From RGIG4079 sp045646905 (GTDB taxonomy: Bacteria > Bacteroidota > Bacteroidia > Bacteroidales > Muribaculaceae): a DNA stretch of 64,000 nt. The translations under genes and the position numbers were made by a program. The notes under the pieces were generated by a model. The model did no database searches. It was given only the letters and a program-made list of their open reading frames with translations, and was not told where the DNA came from. Shown here piece by piece: positions 35,956 through 45,123 of this stretch. The stretch lies in contig JAZRLP010000029.1 in the NCBI GenBank assembly GCA_045646905.1, forward strand, positions 124,001 through 188,000, given 5' to 3'. The stretch's first letter is position 1; each line of letters starts with the position of its first letter.

Positions 35956-37422
35956 TTAATGTGACAAGTGATACCTTCTTGATGCATCTATGCGTAATAG
36001 TATGAATAACAAGAAAGTGAACCCCCATAATGATGACCCTCCATAACTAAAAAATGGCAGAGGAATTCCAATAACTGGGCATAGCCCTATGACCATCCCG
36101 ATATTAATGCAGAAGTGGAATATGAAGTAACTTGCTACACAATATGCATAAACGCGGCCGAATGTTGTTGGTTGGCGTTCGGCTATACTTATAATACGAA
36201 GTATTAGTGCTAAGAATAGTGCAATAACAGCGGTGCTGCCGATAAAGCCTTCTTCTTCCCCAATTGTACAAAAAATAAAGTCGGTATGCTGTTCGGGTAC
36301 ATATTTCAATTTGGTTTGGGTACCATTTAGAAATCCTTTTCCAGCAAAACCTCCTGAGCCTATTGCAATCTTTGATTGGTTAACATTGTATCCTGCACCT
36401 TTTAAATCTTCTTCAATGCCTAGAGCAACTTTTATACGAAGTTGTTGATGTGGTTCAAGAACATTGCCAAATACATAATTAACCGATAAAAGAAATATAA
36501 TTGATAATACAACTGTTCCTATTGTTATTAAAAGTTTGTTTGATTTGAGTTTCATTAATTCAAATCCACAATATAAACACGCTATAATAAGTATTGAGAT
36601 GAAATAAAATGTCCCATTGATATTTAGTCCACATAGAGATAACAGGCCAACTAACAATCCACTTACAACGAACCCCAGTAATATATTTCTAGCCAAGAAT
36701 ATCTTTTTGCAATATACTGCAATCATCGCTACCATAACTAACATGATGATGATGTATATAGAGAATTCGCCTGATGGAATTCCTAAAATTGTAGATTCGG
36801 TGAATTTGACTGCAACAACAAATATTATTACTGCAAATAGTGCAGCAAAAAGAATTAATCCACTCATTCCTTCTCGATATAATACAAAAAACAGTGATAG
36901 GTATACTAATGCCGAACCAGTTTCACGTTGCATTAATATCAAAAATATTGGGATGAAAATAATTGTCAAAACTTTTAAGAAGTTTGATAGGCTGCCACTT
37001 AATGTGAAGTTATATTCACTAAACATTTTAGCTAAAGCTAGTGCTGTAGCAAATTTGGCAAATTCAGCCGGTTGTAGGCTCATCGGACCAAGTACAATCC
37101 AAGAATGAGAACCTTTTATGTCGGGAGCTATAAATATCGTTATAAATAGTAGTAATACGAGCGCAAGGTATATAGGATAAGCATATGTTTCATATAATCG
37201 TGAATCAACTAGAAGCAGAACAAGTCCTAAAATAAAAGATAGACCTATCCATCTAATTTGTTTTCCTGAAAATTCTCCAAAATCAAATATGCTTGCGTTG
37301 TCGAAATCATAACTAGCTGCATAGATACTAACAACACCTGCAATGATCATCATTGCGTATATAATTAATGTAACCCAATCAAGGTTCTTAATTAAAGACT
37401 GATTAGTGCTTCTTAACCCCAC
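35956..37422 (-). CDS. rodA: Rod-shape peptidoglycan glycosyltransferase RodA (SEDS)
   Basis: RodA polymerises glycan strands from lipid II for side-wall growth together with PBP2. The 488-residue protein has about ten membrane helices, the SEDS features RWIGLS, GSHSWIVLGPMSLQPAEFAK, the extracellular loop GSGGFAGKGFLNGTQTKLKYVPEQHTDFIF (shown here by its ends at about 345-375) and the closing GIPLPFFSYGGSSL. It is slightly longer than most RodA because of an extra hydrophobic insert near 180-270. Its start overlaps the end of mrdA by 20 bases, and it is the last gene of the cell-shape operon. Confidence 0.95.
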   Translation of the reverse strand: MGLRSTNQSLIKNLDWVTLIIYAMMIIAGVVSIYAASYDFDNASIFDFGEFSGKQIRWIGLSFILGLVLLLVDSRLYETYAYPIYLALVLLLFITIFIAPDIKGSHSWIVLGPMSLQPAEFAKFATALALAKMFSEYNFTLSGSLSNFLKVLTIIFIPIFLILMQRETGSALVYLSLFFVLYREGMSGLILFAALFAVIIFVVAVKFTESTILGIPSGEFSIYIIIMLVMVAMIAVYCKKIFLARNILLGFVVSGLLVGLLSLCGLNINGTFYFISILIIACLYCGFELMKLKSNKLLITIGTVVLSIIFLLSVNYVFGNVLEPHQQLRIKVALGIEEDLKGAGYNVNQSKIAIGSGGFAGKGFLNGTQTKLKYVPEQHTDFIFCTIGEEEGFIGSTAVIALFLALILRIISIAERQPTTFGRVYAYCVASYFIFHFCINIGMVIGLCPVIGIPLPFFSYGGSSLWGFTFLLFILLRIDASRRYHLSH

Positions 37423-39265
37423 TATTAACGATTGTATTTGATGTTAACATTTGACGTTCCATACCTTTACGCTCTGGTCTAATTGTGTCGGTAAGGTATT
37501 TTTCGATTACTAAACTACCAATAGGTACACCATATGCAGCACCAAAACCAGCGTTTTCAACATATACGCATACTGCAATTTTAGGATTGTTATATGGCGC
37601 AAAACCTATAAATGCAGAGTGGTCGCGACCATGTGGATTTTGAGCAGTACCTGTTTTCCCGCAAACTTCAATGTCATCTAAGTCAGCTTTCTTACAAGTA
37701 CCATTTATAACTGCCATTCGCATTCCATCTATAATTGGTTTATAGTGTTTTTTATCGATAGTTGGATATCGTTTTTTTAATAATTCTTCGGGCAAAACTG
37801 AATCTTTTACCTCTTTTACTATATGAGGAGTTATGAACCACCCTCTATTTGCAATAGTAGCACAAAGATTTGCAATTTGTAGTGGAGTTGCTGAAACCTC
37901 GCCTTGACCTATTGAAACAGATATAATGGTATTTGCACTCCAGTGATTTTCACCATATCTATCACTATACCAGTTCGCATTAGGTAAAAAACCGCGACTT
38001 TCACTTGGTAAGTCAACACCTAGAGGATATCCAAATCCCAATGATACTAAATGCTTTTTCCAAACTTCAAAAGCATTTGCAGTACTTCCATATTTAGATC
38101 TTTTGTCAATTAATGCTTTAAATCCCCAACAGAAATATGCATTACAAGAGGTCTCAAGAGCTGGTTTAAGTGTAATAGGGGAACTATGAGGGTGGCATCC
38201 AAGTTTAAGCCCTCCTGAAACATATCCTTTTGAACATGGATATGGTGTTCCTGTAGTAACAATCTTTTCTTGGAGTAATATTAATCCTTGGCTTGGTTTA
38301 AATGTCGAACCAGGTGGGTATGATGCCATTGTAGCTCTATTAAAGAGCGGTTTATACTTGTCTTTTGCAAGCTCTTTGTAGTTTTTTCCTCTGTTACGCC
38401 CCACGAGTAAAGTTGGATCATAAGTGGGACTAGTAACAAGCGCCAATATTTCCCCAGTAGCAGGTTCTATGGCAACAATAGCCCCAATTTTATTACTCAT
38501 TAATGACTCGGCATATTTTTGGAGCTCTACATCAATGCTCAATTTGATATCTTTACCTGATATTGGGGAGATATCATTTATCCCATTTTCATATTTACCT
38601 TGTATCCTACCTCTTGCATCGCGAATTAGAACCTCAACGCCTTTCTTCCCACGAAGATATTTTTCATAACTCTTTTCAACACCTACATCTCCACAATAGT
38701 CGCCGGCTTGATAATATGAGTCATTTTCTATATCTTTTGCATTAACTTCGCGAATATTTCCAAGAAGATTGGCTGCAGTTAGATGGTTGTATTGACGAAG
38801 TATGCGCTTTTGAATAAAAAAACCTGGGTAGCGATAGAGTTTCTCTTGTAATCGGCCATAATCTTCAATTGAGAGGTGAGATATTAATCGTTGTGGTGTA
38901 TATGAAGAATAGCCTGGGTTGATAGACCTATCTTTCATATCGGTTATTCTCTTTAATAAATCCTCTTTTGTGATATTTAAGGTTCTGCAAAAGTCTAGTG
39001 TGTCAAATCCCTGTACATCGCGAGGAATAATCATTACATCGTATGCTGGTTGATTATAAACTATCAATTCACCATTTCTGTCATAGATTATGCCTCGAGA
39101 CGGATATATTGTTTTTTTTAGAAATGCGTTGCTATCGGCATATTCTTTATATTTATCATTATTAATCTGAAGGCCAAAAAGTCGTATTAGATATATTATT
39201 GCAATAACAATAATAAATCCACTTATTACATATTTTCGCTTCTCTAAATTATAATTTTTTCTCAC
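37403..39265 (-). CDS. mrdA: Penicillin-binding protein 2 (transpeptidase)
   Basis: PBP2 cross-links peptidoglycan during elongation. The 620-residue protein has one N-terminal membrane helix (about 12-32), a PBP dimerisation domain (about 55-215) and a transpeptidase domain with S320-T-F-K323 (active Ser), S373-C-N375 and a KTGTAQNP motif near 555. All three catalytic motifs are intact. It overlaps mreD by 17 bases upstream and rodA by 20 bases downstream, so the operon is translationally compact. Confidence 0.96.
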   Translation of the reverse strand: MRKNYNLEKRKYVISGFIIVIAIIYLIRLFGLQINNDKYKEYADSNAFLKKTIYPSRGIIYDRNGELIVYNQPAYDVMIIPRDVQGFDTLDFCRTLNITKEDLLKRITDMKDRSINPGYSSYTPQRLISHLSIEDYGRLQEKLYRYPGFFIQKRILRQYNHLTAANLLGNIREVNAKDIENDSYYQAGDYCGDVGVEKSYEKYLRGKKGVEVLIRDARGRIQGKYENGINDISPISGKDIKLSIDVELQKYAESLMSNKIGAIVAIEPATGEILALVTSPTYDPTLLVGRNRGKNYKELAKDKYKPLFNRATMASYPPGSTFKPSQGLILLQEKIVTTGTPYPCSKGYVSGGLKLGCHPHSSPITLKPALETSCNAYFCWGFKALIDKRSKYGSTANAFEVWKKHLVSLGFGYPLGVDLPSESRGFLPNANWYSDRYGENHWSANTIISVSIGQGEVSATPLQIANLCATIANRGWFITPHIVKEVKDSVLPEELLKKRYPTIDKKHYKPIIDGMRMAVINGTCKKADLDDIEVCGKTGTAQNPHGRDHSAFIGFAPYNNPKIAVCVYVENAGFGAAYGVPIGSLVIEKYLTDTIRPERKGMERQMLTSNTIVNSGVKKH

Positions 39266-39770
39266 TTTGTTTAGTTGCTATGCGATCAATACCCAAAATA
39301 ATGATAAATGAAAAAATTGTACTTGATACTATTTGACCTAATAACCTGAAAAAGTTGAAGAATGAAAATGCTTCAATAGTAAATACTATAATGCAGTACA
39401 ATAGGACGATAGATAACAAATATTTGAAATATGATGCGAATCCAATAGATTTTATAGTGACCTCACCATCAGAAATATCCTCCTCTCGTGGGACATATAG
39501 TCTTAAAATATTTCTTCTTACAAAAGATGTGATTGTACATGCTAGTGCGTGCATCCCTTGTGTGTCGGAAAATATATCAACCAATAATCCTGTTAAAAAT
39601 GAGATTGTTAGGACAATATTAATGTTTAAGGTTAGAGGTAATCTTACAAGTAGGTATATAAATATTATTGGTATTGCAATATTAAATAGGCAGATGTTGT
39701 TACATATAACAACTTGAGCCAATATTAGAACAAAGAATAATATTATAAAGTTAATAGCCGTCTTCCCCAT
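39249..39770 (-). CDS. mreD: Rod-shape membrane protein MreD
   Basis: A 173-residue inner-membrane protein with five to six hydrophobic helices. Sequence identity to MreD is generally low, but the size, the GLLVDIFSDTQGMHALA segment (GxxxDxxSxxxxG pattern of MreD) and the position between mreC and mrdA support the call. It links MreC and the peptidoglycan machinery in the elongasome. It starts 3 bases after the mreC stop. Confidence 0.88.
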   Translation of the reverse strand: MGKTAINFIILFFVLILAQVVICNNICLFNIAIPIIFIYLLVRLPLTLNINIVLTISFLTGLLVDIFSDTQGMHALACTITSFVRRNILRLYVPREEDISDGEVTIKSIGFASYFKYLLSIVLLYCIIVFTIEAFSFFNFFRLLGQIVSSTIFSFIIILGIDRIATKQSEKKL

Positions 39771-39773
39771 ATC

Positions 39774-40631
39774 TTATTTATTCTTTGATTTTTGATTATC
39801 ACTTGATTCAAGTGAATCCAATTCTTCCTTAAGGTTATTTACTATAACTCTAACTTTACTTAATTTAGTGAAATCGGTTGATAATTTAACCTTTAAAGAA
39901 ATTGAATTATCATTTTGATCATTTTTGTCAGAAATAATTTTTCCAACCATAATGTCTTCGGGAAATACCGCAGAGAAACCACTTGTAACAACTGTATCTC
40001 CTGCTTTAAAGACTGTGTGCCGTGGCAATTCTTCAAGTATAGCAATAGTGGGATCTTCTCCATCCCATGCTAGCGAACCGAAATGTTTATTACCTTTTAT
40101 TTTACAAGATAATTTAAAATTGAGATTTAGTAATGATATTATTCGAGCACTATTGTCTCCAACTACATTAACTATACCAACGATGCCGTTTTGGTCAATT
40201 ACGCCCATTTCGGGTTTAATACCATCATTGCTTCCTTTATTTATAGTAATGTAATTGTGTGGTTTATTTATACTATTATTTATCACATGTGACAATATAA
40301 ATTCGAATTGAGGCATACCACTATAAGGTATAGAAGAATCTATATCGTATTTCTCTTGATATGAACGAAGTTGTTTTTTTAGTTTAATTACCTCTAGGTC
40401 AAGGTTTGCGCATTTGAGTTGTAAATCTTCATTTATATCTTGTAAATGGAAATAAGAGGAAACATTGTTAGCGCCTTTATAAATAGAAGATGTAACAGCT
40501 CCTGCTGAAGTAAGATATACATGATGTTGGTACGGATTATTGTTAAATAACAATATACAACTTAATATTACATAAAATATTAAGAAGAACCATTTGCTAT
40601 ATTTGACAATAAAACTAATTAAGTCGTTCAC
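39774..40631 (-). CDS. mreC: Rod-shape determining protein MreC
   Basis: MreC spans the inner membrane once and forms a periplasmic scaffold activating PBP2. The chain has an N-terminal helix (KYSKWFFLIFYVILSCILLF), a coiled coil (about residues 60-95) and two beta-barrel domains (ITINKGSNDGIKPEMGVIDQNGIVGIV, DTVVTSGFSAVFPEDIMVG). No ATG is available near the N-terminus; a frame from a TTG at 40658 overlaps a stable hairpin. The GTG at 40631 gives (M)NDLISFIVKYSKWF, which matches MreC N-termini, so 285 residues are annotated. Confidence 0.9.
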   Translation of the reverse strand: MNDLISFIVKYSKWFFLIFYVILSCILLFNNNPYQHHVYLTSAGAVTSSIYKGANNVSSYFHLQDINEDLQLKCANLDLEVIKLKKQLRSYQEKYDIDSSIPYSGMPQFEFILSHVINNSINKPHNYITINKGSNDGIKPEMGVIDQNGIVGIVNVVGDNSARIISLLNLNFKLSCKIKGNKHFGSLAWDGEDPTIAILEELPRHTVFKAGDTVVTSGFSAVFPEDIMVGKIISDKNDQNDNSISLKVKLSTDFTKLSKVRVIVNNLKEELDSLESSDNQKSKNK

Positions 40632-40649
40632 GCTCGTATTACATAAATA

Positions 40650-40678
40650 GCTATGCAATCCCCGAAGGGATGCATAGC
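40650..40678 (-). other. Intercistronic hairpin between mreB and mreC
   Basis: On the minus strand GCTATGCA and TGCATAGC arms enclose TCCC-TTCG-GGGA, a stem with a UUCG tetraloop and one bulged base. There is no T tract after it, so it is not a typical terminator. It lies about 18 bases before the mreC GTG and could affect transcript stability or mreB/mreC ratio. Confidence 0.7.
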
Positions 40679-40696
40679 ATATTATTTTAAGAAGAA

Positions 40697-41716
40697 TTAT
40701 CTAATTAAGAAAGAGAAATTGTCAACATTTTTGAGCGCAACTCCAGTACCTTTTGCAACCGCTAAAAGGGGATCTTCTGCTATGTGGAATTGGATGCCTA
40801 TTTTGTCAGTTAAACGTTTGTCAAGACCACGAAGAAGAGCACCACCACCTGCTAGATATATACCATTACGAACGATGTCGGCATACAATTCAGGCGGAGT
40901 TTGTTCCAAAGCACCAAGTACTGCGGCCTCAATTTTAGAAATTGATTTTTCAATACAATGAGATATTTCTTGATAAGAAACAGGAACCTCCATTGGAAGA
41001 GCTGTCATTTGATTTGGCCCATGGACAACATAGTCTTCAGGTGGGTTTTCAAGTTCAGTCAACGCCGACCCTACATTCATTTTTATTAATTCTGCGGTAC
41101 GTTCACCAACGCGAACATTGTGAGCTCTTCTCATATGTTGTTGGATATCATCGGTTAAGTCATCACCTGCGACTTGGATACTTTTATTGCTTACAATACC
41201 TCCAAGTGATATAACCGCTATTTCTGTTGTACCACCACCTATGTCAACAATCATATTGCCTTCGGGAGCTTCCACATCAAGTCCAATGCCTAGTGCTGCT
41301 GCCATAGGTTCATATATCATATAAACATCACGACCGTTAGCATGTTCGGCAGAGTCGCGGACTGCACGAATTTCTACTTCAGTAGAGCCAGATGGAATCC
41401 CAACAACCATTCTTAAAGAAGGAGAGAACCAATTACTTTTGGCGCTAGCTTTTTTTACAAGGCCTCTAATCATTGCTTCTGCTGCATTAAAGTCGGCAAT
41501 AACACCTTTTCTTAATGGTCTAACTGTACGAATTCCTTCGTGTTCTTTTCCTTGCATTTGTTGAGCTTCTTTACCAACTGCAACAAGTTTGTCTGTGCGT
41601 TTATCAAGCGCAACAATCGAAGGTTCATCAATTACAATTTTATCATTATGGATAATAATTGTATTTGCTGTACCTAAGTCTATTGCTATTTCTTTTGTTA
41701 GAGAGAATAGTCTCAT
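40697..41716 (-). CDS. mreB: Actin-like rod-shape protein MreB
   Basis: MreB is the bacterial actin that positions the elongation machinery. The 339-residue protein begins FSLTKEIAIDLGTANTII, with the phosphate-1 motif DLGTANT, and shows phosphate-2 DIGGGTTEIAVIS, the adenosine motif YLAGGGALLRGL, and VVGIPSGSTEVEIRAV. It sits 11 bases after purH and starts the mre part of the operon. Confidence 0.97.
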   Translation of the reverse strand: MRLFSLTKEIAIDLGTANTIIIHNDKIVIDEPSIVALDKRTDKLVAVGKEAQQMQGKEHEGIRTVRPLRKGVIADFNAAEAMIRGLVKKASAKSNWFSPSLRMVVGIPSGSTEVEIRAVRDSAEHANGRDVYMIYEPMAAALGIGLDVEAPEGNMIVDIGGGTTEIAVISLGGIVSNKSIQVAGDDLTDDIQQHMRRAHNVRVGERTAELIKMNVGSALTELENPPEDYVVHGPNQMTALPMEVPVSYQEISHCIEKSISKIEAAVLGALEQTPPELYADIVRNGIYLAGGGALLRGLDKRLTDKIGIQFHIAEDPLLAVAKGTGVALKNVDNFSFLIR

Positions 41717-41727
41717 AATAGTGTTTA

Positions 41728-43254
41728 TTAATGTTTAAAGTGTCTAATACCAGTAGTTACCATTGCAATGCCATTTTGATTGCAATATTCAATAGATTCA
41801 TTGTCGCGAACTGAACCGCCAGGTTGAATAACAGCATTTACACCCGCTTTGTGAGCAATTTCAACACAATCGGGGAATGGGAAAAATGCATCTGATGCCA
41901 TAACTGCACCATTTAAATCAAATCCAAATGATTGGGCTTTAGCGATTGCTTGTTTTAGAGCGTCAACACGAGATGTTTGGCCAATACCACTTGCATATAA
42001 TTGTTTGCCTTTAGCAAGTACTATAGCATTACTTTTACTGTGTTTTACAATTTTATTGGCGAATAATAAATCCTCAATTTGTTCAGGTTTTACTGAAGAT
42101 GTTGTTACTTGTGTTAAATCTTCTTCAGTTTCATTTTTAAGATCTCGCTCTTGAACTAATGCGCCATTCAAGATTGAACGGAATTGCATTTTAGTATTAT
42201 TTTTACAATTTTGAACTAAAATAATACGATTCTTCTTTTGTTTAAGAATTTCAAGAGCTTCTTCACTATATGTTGGAGCAATAATTACTTCAAAGAATAT
42301 TTTGTTAATTTCTTCAGCAGTTACTGCATCAATTGCTGTGTTTGTAATCAAAACCCCTCCAAATGCTGAAACTGGGTCTCCAGCAAGAGCATCTTTCCAT
42401 GCATCAAGGATTGATTCGCGAGAGGCAATACCGCATGCATTATTATGTTTTAAAATCGCAAATGTTGTGTCATTAAATTCGCTAATTAAAGATACGGCAG
42501 CATCAATATCTAATAGATTATTGTAAGAAATCTCTTTTCCATGTACTTGAGTAAACATTTGGTTGAAATCACCAAAGAACATGCCTTTTTGGTGAGGATT
42601 TTCACCATATCGCATAATTTTAGAATCATCGATAGCAATTCTTAATGCTGAAGGATTTTCTTCTCCATCAAAGTAACTAAAAATTGAACTATCATATGAT
42701 GAAGATACTGCAAATGCTTCTTTAGCAAACCAACGGCGTTGTTCGATGTTTGACTTTGCGCCATTTTCTTTCAATAGTTGTGCTAATGGAGCATATTGGG
42801 CTTTAGATGCTACAATAATTACATCGTTATAATTCTTTGCTGCGGCACGGATAAGAGAAATTCCACCAATATCTATTTTTTCAATAATTTCGGCATCACT
42901 TGCTCCCGATGCAACTGTATCAACAAAAGGATATAAATCAACGATAACAAGGTCAATACTTGGGATTGCATATTGTTGTACTTGTTGACAGTCGGTTGTG
43001 TTGTCGCGTCTATTTAGAATTCCGCCAAAAATTTTAGGATGTAGGGTCTTTACTCGACCTCCAAGAATTGAAGGATATCCGGTTAAATCTTCTACTGCTT
43101 GGCACTCGTAACCAAGAGTTTCAATGAAAGATTTTGTACCTCCAGTTGAGAGAAATTCAACACCATCTTCATGTAATAGTTTTATAATTTCATCTAAACC
43201 ATCCTTGTGGTATACTGAAATTAATGCGGTCTTAATTTTTTTAATGTCTGACAT
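41728..43254 (-). CDS. purH: Bifunctional AICAR transformylase/IMP cyclohydrolase
   Basis: PurH performs the last two steps of IMP synthesis. The 508-residue enzyme has an N-terminal MGS-like cyclohydrolase domain (LISVYHKDGLDEI, FLSTGGT, GGRVKTLHPKIFGG) and a C-terminal transformylase domain with the Lys-His pair AILKHNNACGIA and ASDAFFPFPD, near the end RDNESIEYCNQNGIAMV. It heads the operon whose later members are mreB-mreC-mreD-mrdA-rodA, an arrangement common in Bacteroidota. A promoter box lies at 43282-43289. Confidence 0.97.
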   Translation of the reverse strand: MSDIKKIKTALISVYHKDGLDEIIKLLHEDGVEFLSTGGTKSFIETLGYECQAVEDLTGYPSILGGRVKTLHPKIFGGILNRRDNTTDCQQVQQYAIPSIDLVIVDLYPFVDTVASGASDAEIIEKIDIGGISLIRAAAKNYNDVIIVASKAQYAPLAQLLKENGAKSNIEQRRWFAKEAFAVSSSYDSSIFSYFDGEENPSALRIAIDDSKIMRYGENPHQKGMFFGDFNQMFTQVHGKEISYNNLLDIDAAVSLISEFNDTTFAILKHNNACGIASRESILDAWKDALAGDPVSAFGGVLITNTAIDAVTAEEINKIFFEVIIAPTYSEEALEILKQKKNRIILVQNCKNNTKMQFRSILNGALVQERDLKNETEEDLTQVTTSSVKPEQIEDLLFANKIVKHSKSNAIVLAKGKQLYASGIGQTSRVDALKQAIAKAQSFGFDLNGAVMASDAFFPFPDCVEIAHKAGVNAVIQPGGSVRDNESIEYCNQNGIAMVTTGIRHFKH

Positions 43255-43281
43255 TTCAATTTTTCTTTTTCAAATTCACTG

Positions 43282-43289
43282 CAAAATTA
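43282..43289 (-). promoter_or_regulatory. Promoter -7 box for the purH-mre operon
   Basis: TAATTTTG on the minus strand, 28 bases before the purH ATG, fits TAnnTTTG. No TTTG is visible 19-20 bases upstream. Confidence 0.45.
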
Positions 43290-43416
43290 CTAAAAATACT
43301 ACTAATATGTATTATGTTTTTGTATTATTTTTTAGTGGTTTCACTTTTTTTAGAATATACAATGTTTTTAAAAATCGTAAAAAATGAACACAATTCTTAA
43401 AATAACCTCTTTAGCT

Positions 43417-43448
43417 TTTGTTTTTGCCGTTGTGTTGTGTTATCTTTG
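43417..43448 (+). promoter_or_regulatory. Promoter for the DHH phosphoesterase gene
   Basis: TTTG at 43417-43420, a 20-base spacer and TATCTTTG at 43441-43448 match both elements of the Bacteroidota promoter. It lies inside the longest possible frame of the gene, which shows that translation must begin further downstream. Confidence 0.65.
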
Positions 43449-43470
43449 CAAAGAATATAGTTTTAAGAAA

Positions 43471-44484
43471 TTGATTGACTCAAAGGACATACAAAAATTA
43501 AAATTGGCTTTTGAAAATGCTAATAATATTGTTATTACATGTCATGTTTCTCCCGATGGTGATGCAATTGGCTCAACATTAGGGTTGTGGCATGTTCTCA
43601 GACAATTAGGAAAGCATGTGGTTGTGATAACACCTGACCAATGCCCAAAATCGTTGATGTTTTTAAATGGAATATCTGATATAATACCATATTCATGTAA
43701 CCCTGAGGTTGCAGTTAAAAAGGTGAAATCGGCCGATTTAATTTGTTGCCTTGACTTTAATACATTGTCAAGATTGGACAAGATGCAACTAATTATTGAA
43801 AAATCGTCGGCTTATAAGGTTTTGATTGATCATCATTTATATCCTGATGATTTTGCCGATATTAAGATTTCCTATCCTGAAAAGTCTTCTACATGTTATT
43901 TGTTATATTTAGTTTTAATCTCATTAGGTTATCGTGATATAATTAGTAAAGATGCCGCTGAGTGCATATACACAGGGATGTTGACTGACACAGGAAATTT
44001 TACTTATAATTCAACTGACCCTGAGTTGTATAATGTGATATCTGATTTGATTAAGATAGGTATTGATAAGGATAAAATATATAGAATAGTTAGCAATACG
44101 AATTCTGAATCAAGATTGAGGTTGTGTGGTTATGCATTAAGTAAAAAAATGAAACTTTATTATAATCATAAAGCGGCATTAATTGTTTTGGATAAAAATG
44201 AATTATCGTTATATAATTACGAGAAAGGTGATACTGAAGGGTTGGTTAATGTTCCTTTAAGTATTCCAGGTATTCAATATTCGGCATTTTTGCGAGAGGA
44301 TGATGAATATATTAAAATTTCTATGAGAAGTGTTGACTCTTTCCCGGTAAATAAGGTGTGTGAGACACACTTTAATGGTGGTGGGCATTTAAATGCTGCA
44401 GGAGGTGAATTTTTTGGTTCGCTAAATGAAGCAGTATCCTTATTTGAGTCAATTTTAAGTTTGAATGATAAATATTTAGAATAA
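43471..44484 (+). CDS. DHH family phosphoesterase (NrnA-like nanoRNase/pAp phosphatase)
   Basis: These enzymes degrade short RNA oligomers and/or 3'-phosphoadenosine 5'-phosphate or cyclic-dinucleotide products. The DHH domain shows HVSPDGDAIGS, CCLDFNTLSRLD and LIDHHLYPDDF, binding two metal ions; a DHHA1 domain ends with HFNGGGHLNAAGG. A frame is open back to an ATG at 43384, but a complete promoter sits at 43417-43448 within it and the extra residues are hydrophobic and unlike the family. No ATG lies between; a TTG at 43471 gives a normal 337-residue protein starting (M)IDSKDIQKLK. The start is therefore likely but unproven. It overlaps the next gene by one base. Confidence 0.85.
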   Translation: MIDSKDIQKLKLAFENANNIVITCHVSPDGDAIGSTLGLWHVLRQLGKHVVVITPDQCPKSLMFLNGISDIIPYSCNPEVAVKKVKSADLICCLDFNTLSRLDKMQLIIEKSSAYKVLIDHHLYPDDFADIKISYPEKSSTCYLLYLVLISLGYRDIISKDAAECIYTGMLTDTGNFTYNSTDPELYNVISDLIKIGIDKDKIYRIVSNTNSESRLRLCGYALSKKMKLYYNHKAALIVLDKNELSLYNYEKGDTEGLVNVPLSIPGIQYSAFLREDDEYIKISMRSVDSFPVNKVCETHFNGGGHLNAAGGEFFGSLNEAVSLFESILSLNDKYLE

Positions 44485-45059
44485 TGAAAGTGAATTCTTT
44501 GTTTTCGGTTTTTACAATATTAGTTTCATCGTTTTGCTTTTTATGCTCTTGTGATGATACAGAGAGTTATGCCGATTTATTGAAAGATGAGAATAAAGCG
44601 GTAAATAATTTTTTATCAGATCAAAAAGTAATTAGCGAAATACCGAGTGATTCTATTTTTGAGTATGGGGTTGATGCTCCTTATTATAAAATGGATGATG
44701 ATGGCAATATTTATATGCAAGTAATTAAGCCTGGCACAAAAGATAATATGGCAAAAAATGACCAACTTATCTATTTTAGATTTACAAGATATGACTTGTT
44801 CGCATATTCGAATGGGGTTTTGCCAGATGGTTGGGGGAATGCAAATGATTTTGATTATAAAAATACAGAGTTTAGGTTTGGAAATTATTCGTTACCATCA
44901 TCTTCTCAATGGGGAACTGCTATACAATTACCTTTGTATTATTTAGGTATTGATTGTGAGGTTAATTTAGTAATAAAATCTCAATATGGTTACACCGATG
45001 AAATAAGTAATGTTATTCCATTTTTATATAATGTTCGTTATTTCAAAAGCCAAATTTAA
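44484..45059 (+). CDS. DUF4827 family lipoprotein
   Basis: A 191-residue lipoprotein. The signal sequence ends LCSC with the lipid Cys at residue 23, followed by DDTESYADLL, whose acidic residues suggest surface or outer-membrane sorting. The mature domain (ADLLKDENKAVNNFLSD, then a beta-rich region with PGTKDN and YNVRYFKSQI) matches the DUF4827 family of Bacteroidales, which shares a general likeness with FKBP-type peptidyl-prolyl isomerases; catalytic activity is unproven. Its ATG overlaps the DHH stop by one base (TAATG). Confidence 0.75.
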   Translation: MKVNSLFSVFTILVSSFCFLCSCDDTESYADLLKDENKAVNNFLSDQKVISEIPSDSIFEYGVDAPYYKMDDDGNIYMQVIKPGTKDNMAKNDQLIYFRFTRYDLFAYSNGVLPDGWGNANDFDYKNTEFRFGNYSLPSSSQWGTAIQLPLYYLGIDCEVNLVIKSQYGYTDEISNVIPFLYNVRYFKSQI

Positions 45060-45123
45060 TAATCTAATATAGAGGAGAATAAATATAGAATTAAATAATA
45101 ATACTAACATAAATTTACATTCG

